Positions 10,654 to 21,649 of a DNA stretch of 64,000 nt are shown one piece after another. The notes beneath the pieces were generated by a model. The model did not search any database and was not told where the DNA came from. It worked only from the letters and a program-made list of their open reading frames with translations. This stretch comes from Triglochin maritima (Eukaryota; Streptophyta; Magnoliopsida; Alismatales; Juncaginaceae): NCBI GenBank assembly GCA_963682175.1, contig OY821782.1:32199741-32263740 (forward strand). Direction: 5' to 3'. The position numbers and the translations under genes are program-made. Position 1 is the stretch's first letter. Each line of letters begins with the position of its first letter.

Positions 10654-11921
10654 TGGGGACGGACCTTAGGGAGGCTAGGGTGAGAGGAGTCGGATTGGCT
10701 TGTTTGGTCTGAGCATGGTGCGCTAGAGTGATGTTAACCATGAGGTTGGTGCATCTTGCACGCCTCTTGCTCGGTTACTGGACCGAACGGGTTGGACAGA
10801 CTCCCTCTGACCTTCTCCCACCTCAGACCATATGGGAAGGATGCTCTGAGCACATGGTTTGGATGGGTCAGGGATCCATATGCACGACTGTGAGGTTTGT
10901 ATTTTTCTGTGATTTATCTGATGCTATCGGTTGCATTGTGTGTAATGGTTGCTGGGATTCGTGGTTTGAGTCATTTCTGGACCAGTAGCACATATGATAC
11001 ATTCATGATCTGATTTCGGTTATATTCTCTGATATTTTTGATATGCATGCACTCAGGAACTAAATTGGACTCCTTATTGTTATATGTTATTCATATTATA
11101 TCTTAATGCAACACATGCTTTCGAATGTACTCATAGATAATAATATTGGATAGATTGAGCCTTCTGATATTATGTGCATGTTTAACCATGTGTATTACTG
11201 ATATATAAGCTATTTCATGCCCATATATGATCTGATCATATTCTGAGATTTTAATTTGATTCCATGTATGCTCTGAAATTGATAATTCATATCGTCGATT
11301 GTAGTGTGGTGCAATTTTGATATCTTCTATTTTTTGCATGGTTATGTTACTCTATTCATGCTGATCTATGTCTGATGTGATGTGTTATGTTGTGCTCGTG
11401 TATGACCCTTAAGATTTCAGACCTCATACGTCCCTATCATGACCCGTAGATGACTAAATTAGTTGTTATATCGATTTACCGATTCAGTAATGTTTGTTTG
11501 TTGTTGTGAGTTTCGTTTGTTCCTAATTGGTATGTCTGATTTCCGAGTTGGTTCGGGGCTGCTAGGAGGGTATCCAGACACTCCTCCTTGAGCTCGTTCC
11601 ATACATTGTAGATGCATTAGATTTTAGATGCTTAAGTAGCTTGCATTGTATTTAATCTGATTAATAATCCTGGGCACGTTCTGCTTTCTGGGCCGACGGG
11701 CCACGAGTGGGTCCTCTAGCTCCAGAGGCCATTCGCATAAGACCTTCATGTTGGGAGGCCATGCGTAAGATAAGTCCTGGGCAGACGCGTTGCCATTCTG
11801 TCTCAGGGTATGTGTTCCCAAGTTCGCAATGACACCATGTAGGTCACTTGCCATGAATTGTGACACTTATCCGGCACACCGCTTTGTGCCAAGCGGTGGG
11901 TCACTGTCGAGTGACCGCCTT

Positions 11922-12160
11922 TGACCAGCGAGGTTGGTGTTCTGGTTCCTTTCAAGGAATGGTTCGGGTGCGCCCGACCGGCATTCTTATGGAGTCGTAG
12001 CCTTCTGTTGCATTTGATGCTTTTCTGTTCTGTTCTGACCAGCATGGTTGGTATTTTGGCTCCTTTGGAGGGATTTCTGTGGGTGTTACCTGATTGGCAC
12101 GACTGATTGAGTTGTAGCCTTCTGATGCATTATGTGCTTTTCTGTTTCTGTTTCGGATGC
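11922..12160 (+). repeat. Diverged tandem duplication, about 120 bp period
   Basis: The segment starting TTGACCAGCGAGGTTGGTGT is repeated starting CTGACCAGCATGGTTGGTAT about 120 bp later. Both halves contain GTAGCCTTCTG and TGCTTTTCTGTT. It lies inside the solo LTR. Confidence 0.75.
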
Positions 12161-12715
12161 TTTTGTCTTAGATAGATTGTATGCACTCTTCCTTCCATAT
12201 AACTCCGATTGGGCCAGGGCATACTGGGTTTTCTTTATAGAAAACTCACGCATATGTTGATGCGGTGCTTGCAGGTACTTAGATTCCTACAGGGCAGACT
12301 GGACGTGCAGTCAAAGATTTTGTACACGAGGGACACGTCGACCAAATTCTTCAGTTTGTCTTTTGCTTCCGCATTGTTTATGATGTATTTCTCTTTTGAA
12401 GTCGATGTAATCTATTTGACCTTGTTACCATATATGGATAATCTCTCACTTTTCAGTTATGTTTTATGTTAGTCTATCCATGTATGATCTCTCTACGTAT
12501 TGTCGAGTCGTTGTTTGGTCTGTCTTTTGTAACTCCTTCGGTCGTCGCGGAGGTCTCTGATCGCAACACGTGTAGTCTTTCCCAGTGCGCGTACTCGCGA
12601 GATCGGGGGAGTTACAGCACGAACTCGAATCACCGGTCACAAACCTTCCACCTCTACTATTCTGAATGACTCACTCAGCAGAAGAACTACCATGTCGCCC
12701 CTGTCATCTACTATA

Positions 12716-12979
12716 CTACTGCTTCGCCTCCTCCTGCCGCTCCAACTCCAACCCATACTGACCCCCATCGTCACTCTCGTCGTCGCTCTCCACCTCATCC
12801 GAATTCTCCTCATCGTCGAAAGAATCCTCACGTGTCTGACGACGATGTAAACTATCCCTCTCCCTCTTAACCGAAGCAGATATACCCCGTCTACGTGGAT
12901 TACGAGGTGCTGAATCCTCTTCGTAAGCATGTACAACGCGAAAAGGTATGTATTTTTCTCTTCCTCCACGGTAACCCAA
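12716..12979 (-). other. Unrecognised acidic open frame
   Basis: An 87-codon frame on the minus strand ends in an acidic, low-complexity tail (EDSFDDEENSDEVESDDESD) preceded by an arginine-rich part. It has no ATG at its start and no family I recognise. It lies on the same strand as the plant-mobile-domain relic across the solo LTR and could be another piece of the same broken gene. That is only a positional guess. Confidence 0.25.
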
Positions 12980-12999
12980 TGACTATTAATTAAATTTTA

Positions 13000-13640
13000 G
13001 AAATAAAATGTTGTTAAATGGATTTAAGCGTCTAAATTAACAAATTTATTAATTATTTTTAACTAATTATCAATTAATACTAATTATTACTTATAAAAAA
13101 TATAAAAATAATAATTATGGGAGGGGTGCCGGAGAATAACTGAAAGTGTGCAACCAAAGAATCAAAATATTGTGAATGACATTAATTCGGTTATACAATA
13201 AAAAGAAAATTGTATACATTTAAATGTAAAGGTTGAGATGACCTATCAGAGTAAGTAAACTCATTTTCTGTGAAGTATGACATTGTAATTATTATCATGG
13301 ATGAGCCATTTTTACTCGATGGTGAACCACACTGAAATATTTAATCACAAGTCTTCCTCAATATCTTGTCAAGTTGTTTTACTTTTTTCACAGATAATTA
13401 GTAGTTTCAAGAACTAATAGTCATTTCCATGAAAGAAATGAAAGAAATACAGAAGCACTCGTTTGCATGTCATGTTTAGATTCAAGTAATTCTTTCCTTG
13501 ATTTTCATTTGCAATAACTAATTTGTTTATAAAAAAATTATTTGAATGAATTATACATTGTAGAGTGTCTTTGACTTGCTAATGAGCTTGATATATGTGT
13601 GTGTAGGCAAGTATTAGATTGAAAACTGTTCTGATATTAT
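13000..13640. other. AT-rich spacer, nothing recognised
   Basis: No coding or structured feature is seen here. It may belong to the transposon whose terminus lies at about 13950-14012. Confidence 0.4.
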
Positions 13641-13654
13641 TAACATGAGGTCCA

Positions 13655-13785
13655 TTTTTTGTTCAACTAAAGCACATTCTTGCTCAACTAAATCATAGTT
13701 TTGTTCAACAAATTCATAATGTTGTTAAACAAAATCGTTATGCTGTTTGACAACGTTGTGAACCTGTTCAGCAACAGAATTTCAA
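13655..13785. repeat. TTGTTCAACTAAA-type minisatellite
   Basis: About six imperfect copies of a roughly 21-bp unit (TTTTGTTCAACTAAA, CTTGCTCAACTAAA, TTTTGTTCAACAAA, TGTTGTTAAACAAA) occur in a row. The position just inside a transposon terminus parallels the repeat-rich flanks of elements A-C. Confidence 0.65.
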
Positions 13786-13949
13786 TACAAATTTGCACCA
13801 CAAGTACGATTTGATTCAAATCAAGATATCACGACGTCATAAAACTTTCATATTCACTTGAATTTTGAAATATAGGTTTAATTTATATAACAAATTCAAT
13901 CCAGTTGTTAGATTTTCAATTTCATGGTCAGTCATCATAAACAAACTTA

Positions 13950-14012
13950 GGGTCTCACTTTTGTAAAATGAGAGCAAGTCTCATTCTAATATTTGTGTGA
14001 GTATATAGTCTG
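13950..14012 (-). repeat. Terminal-repeat-like sequence of the element A family
   Basis: Read on the minus strand, the sequence gives TCACACAAATATTAGAATG, then GAGACTTGCTCTCATTTT, then GTGAGACCC. This matches the ends of element A (30383 onward and 37970 backward). It should be the right end of another member of the family, whose left end I could not locate. Confidence 0.5.
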
Positions 14013-14279
14013 AATGAGTTTTTCGAAATTGTATTATTGTTTTAACAACAAAATTGGTTGACAAGAATCAAAATATCGTACATTATATTTTACTTACTTC
14101 CAAGATTAACTTTAATGTTTCCAATTGCAACTACGTAAGTTGAAAATGTTCTTTTGCATAATGATCAACGAAGGTTTTAAGCAGCGGCAAGGGTTGTAGC
14201 AGCAGTGGGAGGGGAGAAGATTAGGGTTTGGAAGAAGGAGAAGAATGAAGAGAAAACCCAATTTGGGCTACTGATATAA

Positions 14280-14700
14280 ATATTCACTGACGGTAATTAT
14301 TCGTTGGTCCATGTCCACCAATCCGCCGGTGGTGACGTAGGGATTAAGTTCTTTAATTGTATATTTTTGAAATATATAGCAAGGGAACTTATCCATCGGT
14401 GTATATTCATATGTGTAAACCGACAGATATATCAGTCGGTGTATGGTACTATATCCGTCAGGGTTTTTTTGTGTCAAAAAATAATAATTTCTCGTCGTAT
14501 AATTTTCAGAAACATACACTGACTGTTGTTATCCGTCCATGTATGTTGGTAATTTGGCGAAAGCTGTTAAAATATAATCCGATGGAACTTAACCGTCGGT
14601 GATAATTAGAATATCCGTCAGTGTATTATTCCACTGATGATCAATTTAATCAGTCGGTGGAATTGTACATACACCGACGGATGTTACATCAACAGATAGT
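14280..14700. repeat. Subterminal-type repeats with CCGTCGGTG motifs
   Basis: Many variants of CCGTCGGTGTAT and its complement ACACCGACGG occur on both strands (CATCGGTGTAT, CAGTCGGTGTAT, CCGTCGGTGATA, CACCGACGGATG). Such direct and inverted short repeats are typical of the subterminal transposase-binding regions of CACTA elements. I could not place both ends, so this may be a truncated or non-autonomous element. Confidence 0.45.
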
Positions 14701-16166
14701 TATTCGTTAAATAAATTTCTATTAAAAAGATAAACTTCAAGTTCATGGAACGATATAGAACATTCTATTTCGTACATTCTATTAAAAAGATAAACTTAAA
14801 GTTCCTTGAATAGTTTTTCGTTTTTCCACTAAACACAACCATGCTTAAGGAACTCACTACTAGAAAAATGGTCTTTCCCGGCGGAACCCTGGTGATGGAA
14901 TTTCTATCGGCCTGCAATTCCGTCGGCATGGCAACTTCTCCATCGGGTCGGCCTTGAAAATTTTAGATTCACGCCTAATTTAAGTACCACACCTGCGAAG
15001 CACCTGCAAAACAAATGTGTCGATGGACATGGCAACTTCTCCATTGGGTCGGGCATGAAAATATTTCGCTTCACGCCCGATTAATGTTCTTCATGTTCTT
15101 TGCACATGCAAAACTAACCTACCAACGAAACCCAGAGCCATCTCGATGAAACCCTAACTGAACCCTACACCTTTCACCGTCGTAAACCATCTCCGCTCCA
15201 CCTCCTCGTTACCATCGTCTATTTATCACCGTGACCTCCTCGTCACACCTCCATGATGCCAACCTCCACAACGTCCTCCGATTTCCTGCCACCTACTCAT
15301 CGCATCCTCGTCACCGTGACCTCCTCCACCTCGCTGCCACCTACTCGTTGCCACGTCCTCCTCGTCGCGACCTTATCGGCGTTGCCACCTCCTCATCGGG
15401 TTCTCCTCAACCACGTCGGTATGGGTTGGATGCTTGTTCAATTAGTGGTTTTGAAATAAAAAAAATTGGATTCAAATATGCTTGTATTGCTCACTTTGGA
15501 AGACCAACAAATGAAAATTTTAGTAAGCCATATTATGTAGATATTATGCAAATTTTAGTCACCCATATTTGGATTCAGATACTTGATTCATATTATCAGA
15601 ATAAACACGTGTTTTGAATTCTTTAGTGATTCATATTATGCAGAATAATTGTGTATAGAAAGCTCTCCAAAATTAACTGGAAAATGACCAAAAATACAAT
15701 TTAAAATAAATATATGGACTTAGGAGTAAGAATACGAGTTTAATGAGTAATAAATTTTGTCTCCCATCTTTATTTACCTACAAATTAATATGAGTGTCTT
15801 TTAGTAATATACATATTGGGTAATAAAATCTTAGTAATGTTTAATTGCCTTCAAATAATAATATTAAGTGACCATTTTGATAATGTCTTAAGTAACGTTT
15901 TAATTTACCATTTAATTGTATATGAATACAATTAAATGGTAAATTAGTTTGTATGTGTTTTATTGTATGTGTTATAAACTACTTTTGATGTGGAATGATA
16001 TTGTTTGTATGTTTCTTAAATTAGTTTTGATGTGGAATGATATACATGTGGATTAAGTTTGGCTTCTTGAGTAGGTTCTTAAGTTAACAATGTTAGGATT
16101 TTTTGAGCTCAACATGTTATGTATTGACAACTACAACTATATATCTATTATTCCTTGGGGAATCAT

Positions 16167-16705
16167 CACTATCAATAGTGCAGATTGCACAATAGACGTC
16201 ACACAATAGACGTCAGATGTCCAAAAATCCGATGTCTATTGTGCGATCTAGACGTCGATTGTTTGAACATCTGACGTCTATTTTGTCTATGTCGCACAAT
16301 AGACGTCGGTTGTTTGAACGTCCGACGTATATATGACTATCCAGTTTAGTCCCACATCGGGAAAAAAAATTGTTGGTGTGGTTGATGTACTTCACCACTC
16401 CTTTACTTCTGAATGAGATCGAATTGGGGTACTTGGGCATCTTGGGCTTCATGTACTTGGTGTATGGTCAAAAGATTGGTACTTGGGCATCTTGGGTTTG
16501 ATTACTGTACAGGTTGAGTGCCCACTATAGGCTGTAATGTGCATTTTTGTGTTATTTAAATGTATAATAGACGTCGGTCATATATAACCGATGTCTATAC
16601 ACCAGGGTATAGGCATCGGGGAAATATACGACGTTCGTATAAACTGCCAAAATATGTCATATATACCCTGTATATCCGACGTATATGGTCTTTTATGTAC
16701 TAGTG
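16167..16705. mobile_element. Probable small CACTA-like non-autonomous element
   Basis: The left end CACTATCAATAGTGC at 16167 and right end TATGTACTAGTG at 16705 are CACTA-type termini. Between them, both subterminal parts carry repeated AGACGTC(G) motifs (AATAGACGTC near 16190-16310 and 16565, CGACGTATAT near 16678). The flanking triplets CAT and TAT do not match exactly, so the boundaries are uncertain. It sits inside the larger CACTA element. Confidence 0.45.
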
Positions 16706-17539
16706 TATCTGACAAATTTTTGAGTTTCAATGCAGGTTGAAAATTATTTCATATTTACAATTTTAGGGGAGATTCTGCCCAATTTTTAATAAATTTAATG
16801 TTGTAAAATATTGACCTTTAGATATATATTGACCTAATACCTAAATTCTGTGTGCATTGATTAACTTAACAAATAAGTGCCCAGTTCATTTAAGAACACA
16901 TAAAGAAAAGTGGACTATGAGAAGTATCTTATCATATTATGGAAGGAGCAATCGATTAGAAAAGACCTTCATTTCAAGACTTGAAAGGGATAGGAGTTGG
17001 TATAGTTTTGGAAGGGAAGCAACATTGGCGAGTGCCCCATTTGGAGTGGTCTTATATGCTTCCACTACTTGAGCAATGCATATTGGTTAGTTAGTTATGT
17101 CTTATATTTGGTGACTATGATATTCATGTTTTCGTAATCATTATTTGATGGATTCCATGTATAGTACGTAGGGCCATAAGTGGTACACATTTTGAATTGA
17201 AGTGGTTCGCCTCTTTCACTTGTAAGATTGATAAAGTACTTTTTCTTCGAAGGCTTCACTTCTTCACATTGGTATAGTTTGAGCCGATTTTCTTAAGTAA
17301 TAAATTATTAGATTGATTGGAATATTGTGATCGATCGAGTTTGTGGTTTAAAATTCATATTGAAAATGGTTTCATATTTACCTTTTTAGGGGAGGTTCTG
17401 CCAATTTTTTTAATAAACTATTTTTTTTAAATATTGACCTTTAGATATAATTATTTTTTCATGTCACTTCTATAGGATGTCAATCCTACCAAACAAATCT
17501 TAGTTACATATTGGTGATAGATTCACACTTGAATACATA

Positions 17540-17859
17540 AAATGGTTGGACGAGTTATTAAATTTCGCAGTCGCAAATTTCGAAAGATTGGGTGGTGAAA
17601 TCCCTTGTTCATTTAAAATTTGTAGAAAGCACACACTTCTTGATCCAAGTCAAGTTCGTGAACATGTCCTCATAAAAGGTATCATGCCGGATTATCCTAC
17701 GTGGATACATCAAGGCAAAAAACCACCTAGAACATCCAGAAAAGTCCAGTCAACTTTCACATCAACTTCAAATGTTGTTGACGACATGCAAGGAATGTTG
17801 CGAGACATTTACAGAGATGCTGGAGACAACAAAGGAGATGATGTGGAAGAAGACAATAG
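17540..17859 (+). pseudogene. CACTA transposase, transposase-associated domain exon
   Basis: This frame encodes WLDELLNFAVANFERLGGEI and later CRKHTLLDPSQVREHVLIKG and DYPTWIHQGK. That is the N-terminal transposase-associated domain of TNP2-type CACTA proteins (pattern Y..GV..F..FA, C..C, V..HL...G....Y..W..HGE), although one of the usual cysteines is not evident. The domain precedes the catalytic transposase. The open frame runs into the LTR of the nested retrotransposon at 17860 and resumes past it at 23176 after the AATAG duplication. The insertion therefore split this gene. Confidence 0.75.
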
Positions 17860-18237
17860 TGTTGGCTTTTTGGCCTTAATCTATGTTTTGATGATTTAAT
17901 TAACCTAATCTTAATTATGATGATGTAGAGTAGCACACATATTGCATTGCATGTATATTGTATTGTGCTAACCTCTACAGGTGATCAAGACTCAAGAAAG
18001 AAGGAAATGAAGTCAAGACATGTAATTAAAGCTAAATCGAAGACATGTAATGTTGATTTATTTTGAGTCTTAGGAACATGTGTAAATTGAGCATACAAGA
18101 GTTAAAAACCAATCACATACACAATAGGTTCCCTATAGAAGTCACACACGAAATTTCACATTATTTGGACTTCAATAGATCACCCAAACTTAGACCGGAA
18201 AAACACAAAACCTGAACCCTAACTGTCTGCCCACATT

Positions 18238-18689
18238 CGGTCGACCGCAACATGCCGTTCGGTCGACCGGATGATCAAGTAATCCTGTTTGTGTTTCCCT
18301 GTCTAGTTTCGGTCGACCGCACCATATCTTTCGGTCGACCGTTTGAACTTACTGTTCCGACCGTTATTCTTGTCGTATATGCCCAACGGTCGTATTCGTA
18401 TTAAAACTATATACACCTCCATATACTTAGCCAAACGGTCGAACCATGTGCCAAGTTCGGTCGACCGTTTAACCTTGTCAAGAATTCCCTGCTATCGGTC
18501 GTTACGATTTCGTTCGACCGATCCAATTTTCCCTCTACCGAAACGCTTATTCGGTCGACCGGTAACCCTGTTCGGTCGACCGTGTTCTTAATAGACTTAA
18601 GTGTTCGGTCGATCTATTCATATTTCGGTCGACCGTATCCTTATCAAACCCAAGCGTTCGGTCGACCGTTTCACCTTTTCGGTCGACCG
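18238..18689. repeat. CGGTCGACCG palindrome cluster in 5' LTR
   Basis: About ten perfect decamers, usually preceded by TT (TTCGGTCGACCG), and several half-sites (CGGTCGTTACG, GTTCGACCGATCC, ACGGTCGTATTC) occur in 450 bp at irregular spacing. The cluster ends about 95 bp before the TATA box. The partner LTR has the same cluster at 22027-22478. Confidence 0.92.
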
Positions 18690-18783
18690 TTTCTGGACAG
18701 ATTTGCAGCCTGATTTTCTGACTTGTGTATCTTGCACAAAACCCAATCAAATCTTGTCCAAACGGCTAGAAAACTTTAGGAGC

Positions 18784-18792
18784 TTATAAATA
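18784..18792 (+). promoter_or_regulatory. TATA box of the gag-only element
   Basis: The sequence is TTATAAATA followed by GAGG, within the LTR. The identical copy in the 3' LTR is at 22573-22581. Transcription would start near 18820. Confidence 0.7.
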
Positions 18793-19382
18793 GAGGTTCA
18801 CACTTAGTTTTCCACAAGATTTCACAACTCCAAAGTGTCAAACTTATAGTGAGATTTTCCACAACCTCAAAGCTCCAAATTAGCCATCCAAAGCCTAATT
18901 TCCACATCATTCATCATACAATCAATCTAGCAATTGTTGTGCTCAATTGGAGAGTGAATCCCACTCAAGGTTACATTTGTTGTAAAGAGAGCAAGGGTCT
19001 TGGTGAAAGCCCAAGACAAAGAAGCAAGGATTTCGGTGAAAGCCTGAAGTGTTCCTCTCGGTTTGTGAGAGGTGGTGCCAAGCTCGGCGAGGGTTGTTCG
19101 CGAGCTTGAAGACTTGTAAAAGGCGTTGCTCCCGGCCCGGAACGGGGAGGCATAGTGAAGACGCAAGAGGGGCTCGAACGGAGATTCGAGAGGGGCTTGC
19201 AAGAGAGGACGTAGGCGCGGCGAACCTCTATAAAAACCGACGCGTCTTTGTGTGGTTTGCATTGTCTTTCTTTCTCTACTTGTTTGTTTATTCCGCTGCG
19301 CATTTGATTGCTTAATCAAGTAGAGAATTGTGAATTAGCTTAAAAGTGATTAGTGGACCCATAACCCACACGATCCTACATT

Positions 19383-19394
19383 TGGTATCAGAGC
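19383..19394 (+). other. Primer-binding site (tRNA-iMet type)
   Basis: TGGTATCAGAGC lies two bases after the 5' LTR end, the standard spacing. Confidence 0.95.
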
Positions 19395-19434
19395 CTTGTT
19401 AAGCTAAATTTCATTACTTTACCGTAATTTTAGC

Positions 19435-21024
19435 ATGGCTACTACATCTAATCACTTAGAAGGTTTATGCACCACAAGGCCTCCTTTGCTTAATGGGTCA
19501 AATTATGATTATTGGAAAAATCGAATGAAAATCTTTTTAATATCAAATGACCTTAAGTATTGGAAGTTTATTCGAAATCCATACATACCCCCAAATGAAG
19601 ATGATTTAGATTCTCTATCTAGGGCTCAAATGAAAGAAATTGAAATGAACTCTAAAATCATGAACATTCTTTATTGTGGCCTTAATGAGGGAGAATACAA
19701 TAGAATTAGGGGATGTGAAAGTGCAAATGAAATATGGCATAGGTTACAAATGCATCATGAGGGTGATAGCAAAACCAAAGAAACTAGGATAAGTCTCCTC
19801 ATGCATAAATATGAAATATTTTCTATGCAAATCGGTGAGAACATAAGCGACATGAACACTCGCTTCACCGATATTACTAACTCTCTTTTGATTCTTGGAA
19901 GAAGGATAAATGAAGAAGAGATGACTCGGAAATTCCTCCGATCATTGAGCAACGATTGGGAAGACAAGGTCGTCACAATTGAAGAATCGCACGATCTTTC
20001 CAAATTGAAGATGGAGGAACTCATTGGAAATCTCATGGCCTATGAGCTTCAATTGAGTCATCGCAAAGAAAAAGAAGCTTCCAAGAAAACTCCTTCTATG
20101 GCCTTACATGCAGATTTTGAGGAGCAAAAGAGAGAAGATGAAGAAGAAGAAATCGTGGTCCTTGCCCAAGATTTTTTCAAATACCTCAAGAATAAAGAAG
20201 ACAAAGTTGAAAGAAGAGGTATTAGGATTGAGAGAAAAGAAGGGGAGAAAAAGAGGGAGAAAAGAAAAGAGAAGGGAAGGAGCAAGAGAAGAGAAAGGAG
20301 GGAAGAAGCTCACAAAGCTACATGAGATGATTCCTCATCACAATCAACATCATCTTCCACCTTGCATAGTAAAGGAGAATTTGCTTACTCATGTCACATG
20401 GCAATTGAAGATGAATTGAGTGAGGTAACCTCTAACTCTTCTATTTCTAATTCTTGCTCATCTAGAGATCTTAGTGATAGCTCAAACTCAAGTGCATCTA
20501 ATGAAACATTTACTAAAGATGAGCTTCAAAATGCATTTCATGATTTAGTTAAACAATATGAGATCATTTGTGAAAAGAACAAAAATGCTAGAAAAACTAT
20601 AAATGATCTCAAATGCCAAATTGAATTAATCATGAATGAAAAGAATGAGGTGATTGGTAGACTTGAATCAAATGAATCATCACTTGCTAGTCTAAGTAAA
20701 ACACTCATTATTGATGAACATGTAGATCTTAAAGCTTCAAATATGCAATTAAGAAAAGATCTTGAAATGTTCACTAAAGGGACAAAAATGCTTGATATGC
20801 TTTTGAGTAGTCAAAGACAATCATTAGCTAAACATGGTTTAGGATACAATGTGCATTTGAAAAACCATGTATCTCATACTACTTTAAATGGAAAGCATTT
20901 ATTTGTTAAATCTAGTTCCTCATGTGTGTGGGCACCCAAAACCAAAATGGTTTGGATCCCAAAAGCTAATGTTCAAGGACCCAAAGTTGTTTGGGTACCT
21001 AAGTCTACACTTGTAGGAGCTTGA
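19435..21024 (+). pseudogene. Copia-type gag with one in-frame stop
   Basis: From ATG 19435 the frame encodes a gag capsid protein starting MATTSNHLEGLCTTRPP, with the typical NYDYWKNRMK motif, the TRISLLMHKYEIFSM segment and the FLRSLSNDWEDK segment of plant Copia (UBN2-type) gag. A basic, lysine- and arginine-rich tail follows. A TGA at 20323-20325 stops it at 296 residues, but the same frame continues open to 21024. It encodes an acidic/serine-rich linker, a long coiled-coil-like stretch (about 20520-20800) and a C-terminal part with repeated VW(V/I)PK motifs. The TGA fits a Trp codon changed by one G-to-A step. I see no CCHC zinc knuckle. Gag would package element RNA, and no pol follows. 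Confidence 0.8.
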
Positions 21025-21361
21025 GGAGGAGATTGGTGGAAACTGGGTGAGCCAAAACGTCAAATTCGAATCCGGTTGCATCACTAAGTCAAGATTGGAG
21101 CTAATCAAATTCAAGTTTGGTATAAAAATTCTATCTTTGAATTTTCTGAAAAATTAGCTCTAATCTAGTTTATGTGCTTAAATGTCATACATTTAGAGTT
21201 TAATTCATTGCAAATCATAAACCCTATTCATTGCAAATCTTTTATCACATCCATTGACTTTAAATGTCAAATTTTAAATGGATGTTAGAATAAGGCTTAA
21301 GTTGAAACTTAAATGAACTTAACTTTCATCATACTCATTGTTTCCATTTAGCCTTATTGAG

Positions 21362-21649
21362 AGGGGGAGCTTAAATGTTATATCTTTTAGAGTAATGAAG
21401 TGCAAAATTTAGGGGGGGCAACTTCATTACAAGACATCCAAATTCTATGCTTGAAGTCATATTTTTTATTTTTGATGGATGTCAAAGGGGGAGAGATAAT
21501 TAAGGGGGTAACTTGGAATTTGGCATAAAATTGAACAAAAACTATGCACATCCATAGGGGGAGCATTAATATGCATAGTTTACATATACAAATTCCATGT
21601 ATTTAGATAGAATTAAGATATAGGTTGCCATCATCAAAAAGGGGGAGAT
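21362..21649 (+). other. Several polypurine-tract-like sites before the 3' LTR
   Basis: The true polypurine tract, AAAAAGGGGGAGATT, abuts the 3' LTR at 21649. Upstream, similar G-runs preceded by purines occur at about 21362 (GAGGGGGAGC), 21411 (TTAGGGGGGGC), 21485 (AAAGGGGGAGAG), 21504 (AAGGGGGTAAC) and 21556 (ATAGGGGGAGC). Multiple tracts are a feature associated with SIRE/Maximus-type elements, which supports that affiliation. Confidence 0.65.

Larger units (their letters stand above)
9664..12616 (+). mobile_element. Solo LTR, Ty3/Gypsy-like, 2.95 kb, TSD GCACG
   Basis: The unit starts TGTAAGACTC and ends GGGGGAGTTACA. It is flanked by perfect 5-bp duplications GCACG at 9659-9663 and 12617-12621. 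No primer-binding site follows the right end and no polypurine tract or coding region is attached, so this is a solo LTR left by LTR-LTR recombination. The TGTAA start and GTTACA end match the style of the chromovirus LTR at 55361, but the body is not the same family. Inside are a diverged tandem duplication (11922-12160) and a run of sixteen Gs (10638-10653). The orientation follows the TACTGGGTTTT and TTGCAGGTAC features near 12226-12276, resembling the 3' part of chromovirus LTRs, and is tentative. Confidence 0.7.
17860..19380 (+). repeat. 5' LTR of the gag-only retrotransposon
   Basis: The LTR starts TGTTGGCTTTTTGGCC and ends CGATCCTACA. It contains about ten perfect CGGTCGACCG palindromes (18238-18689) immediately upstream of a TATA box (TTATAAATA, 18784-18792). 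This places the palindromes in U3. R and U5 follow with a GC-richer stretch near 19050-19240. Confidence 0.92.

Noticed and set aside
15231..15617. Open frame rich in Ser, Pro and His near the CACTA left end
   Set aside because: It is produced by a pyrimidine-rich CTCCTCGTCACC repeat in the leader region. There is no family similarity, and the same stretch is open in a second frame.
18343..18789. Open frames through the palindrome clusters (repeated VDR/GRP motifs)
   Set aside because: They arise from translation of repeated CGGTCGACCG in LTR U3 and are mirrored on the opposite strand because the motif is palindromic.
20058..20313. Minus-strand frames rich in Ser, Phe and Leu opposite gag
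   Set aside because: They are shadows of the lysine- and glutamate-rich gag tail on the other strand.
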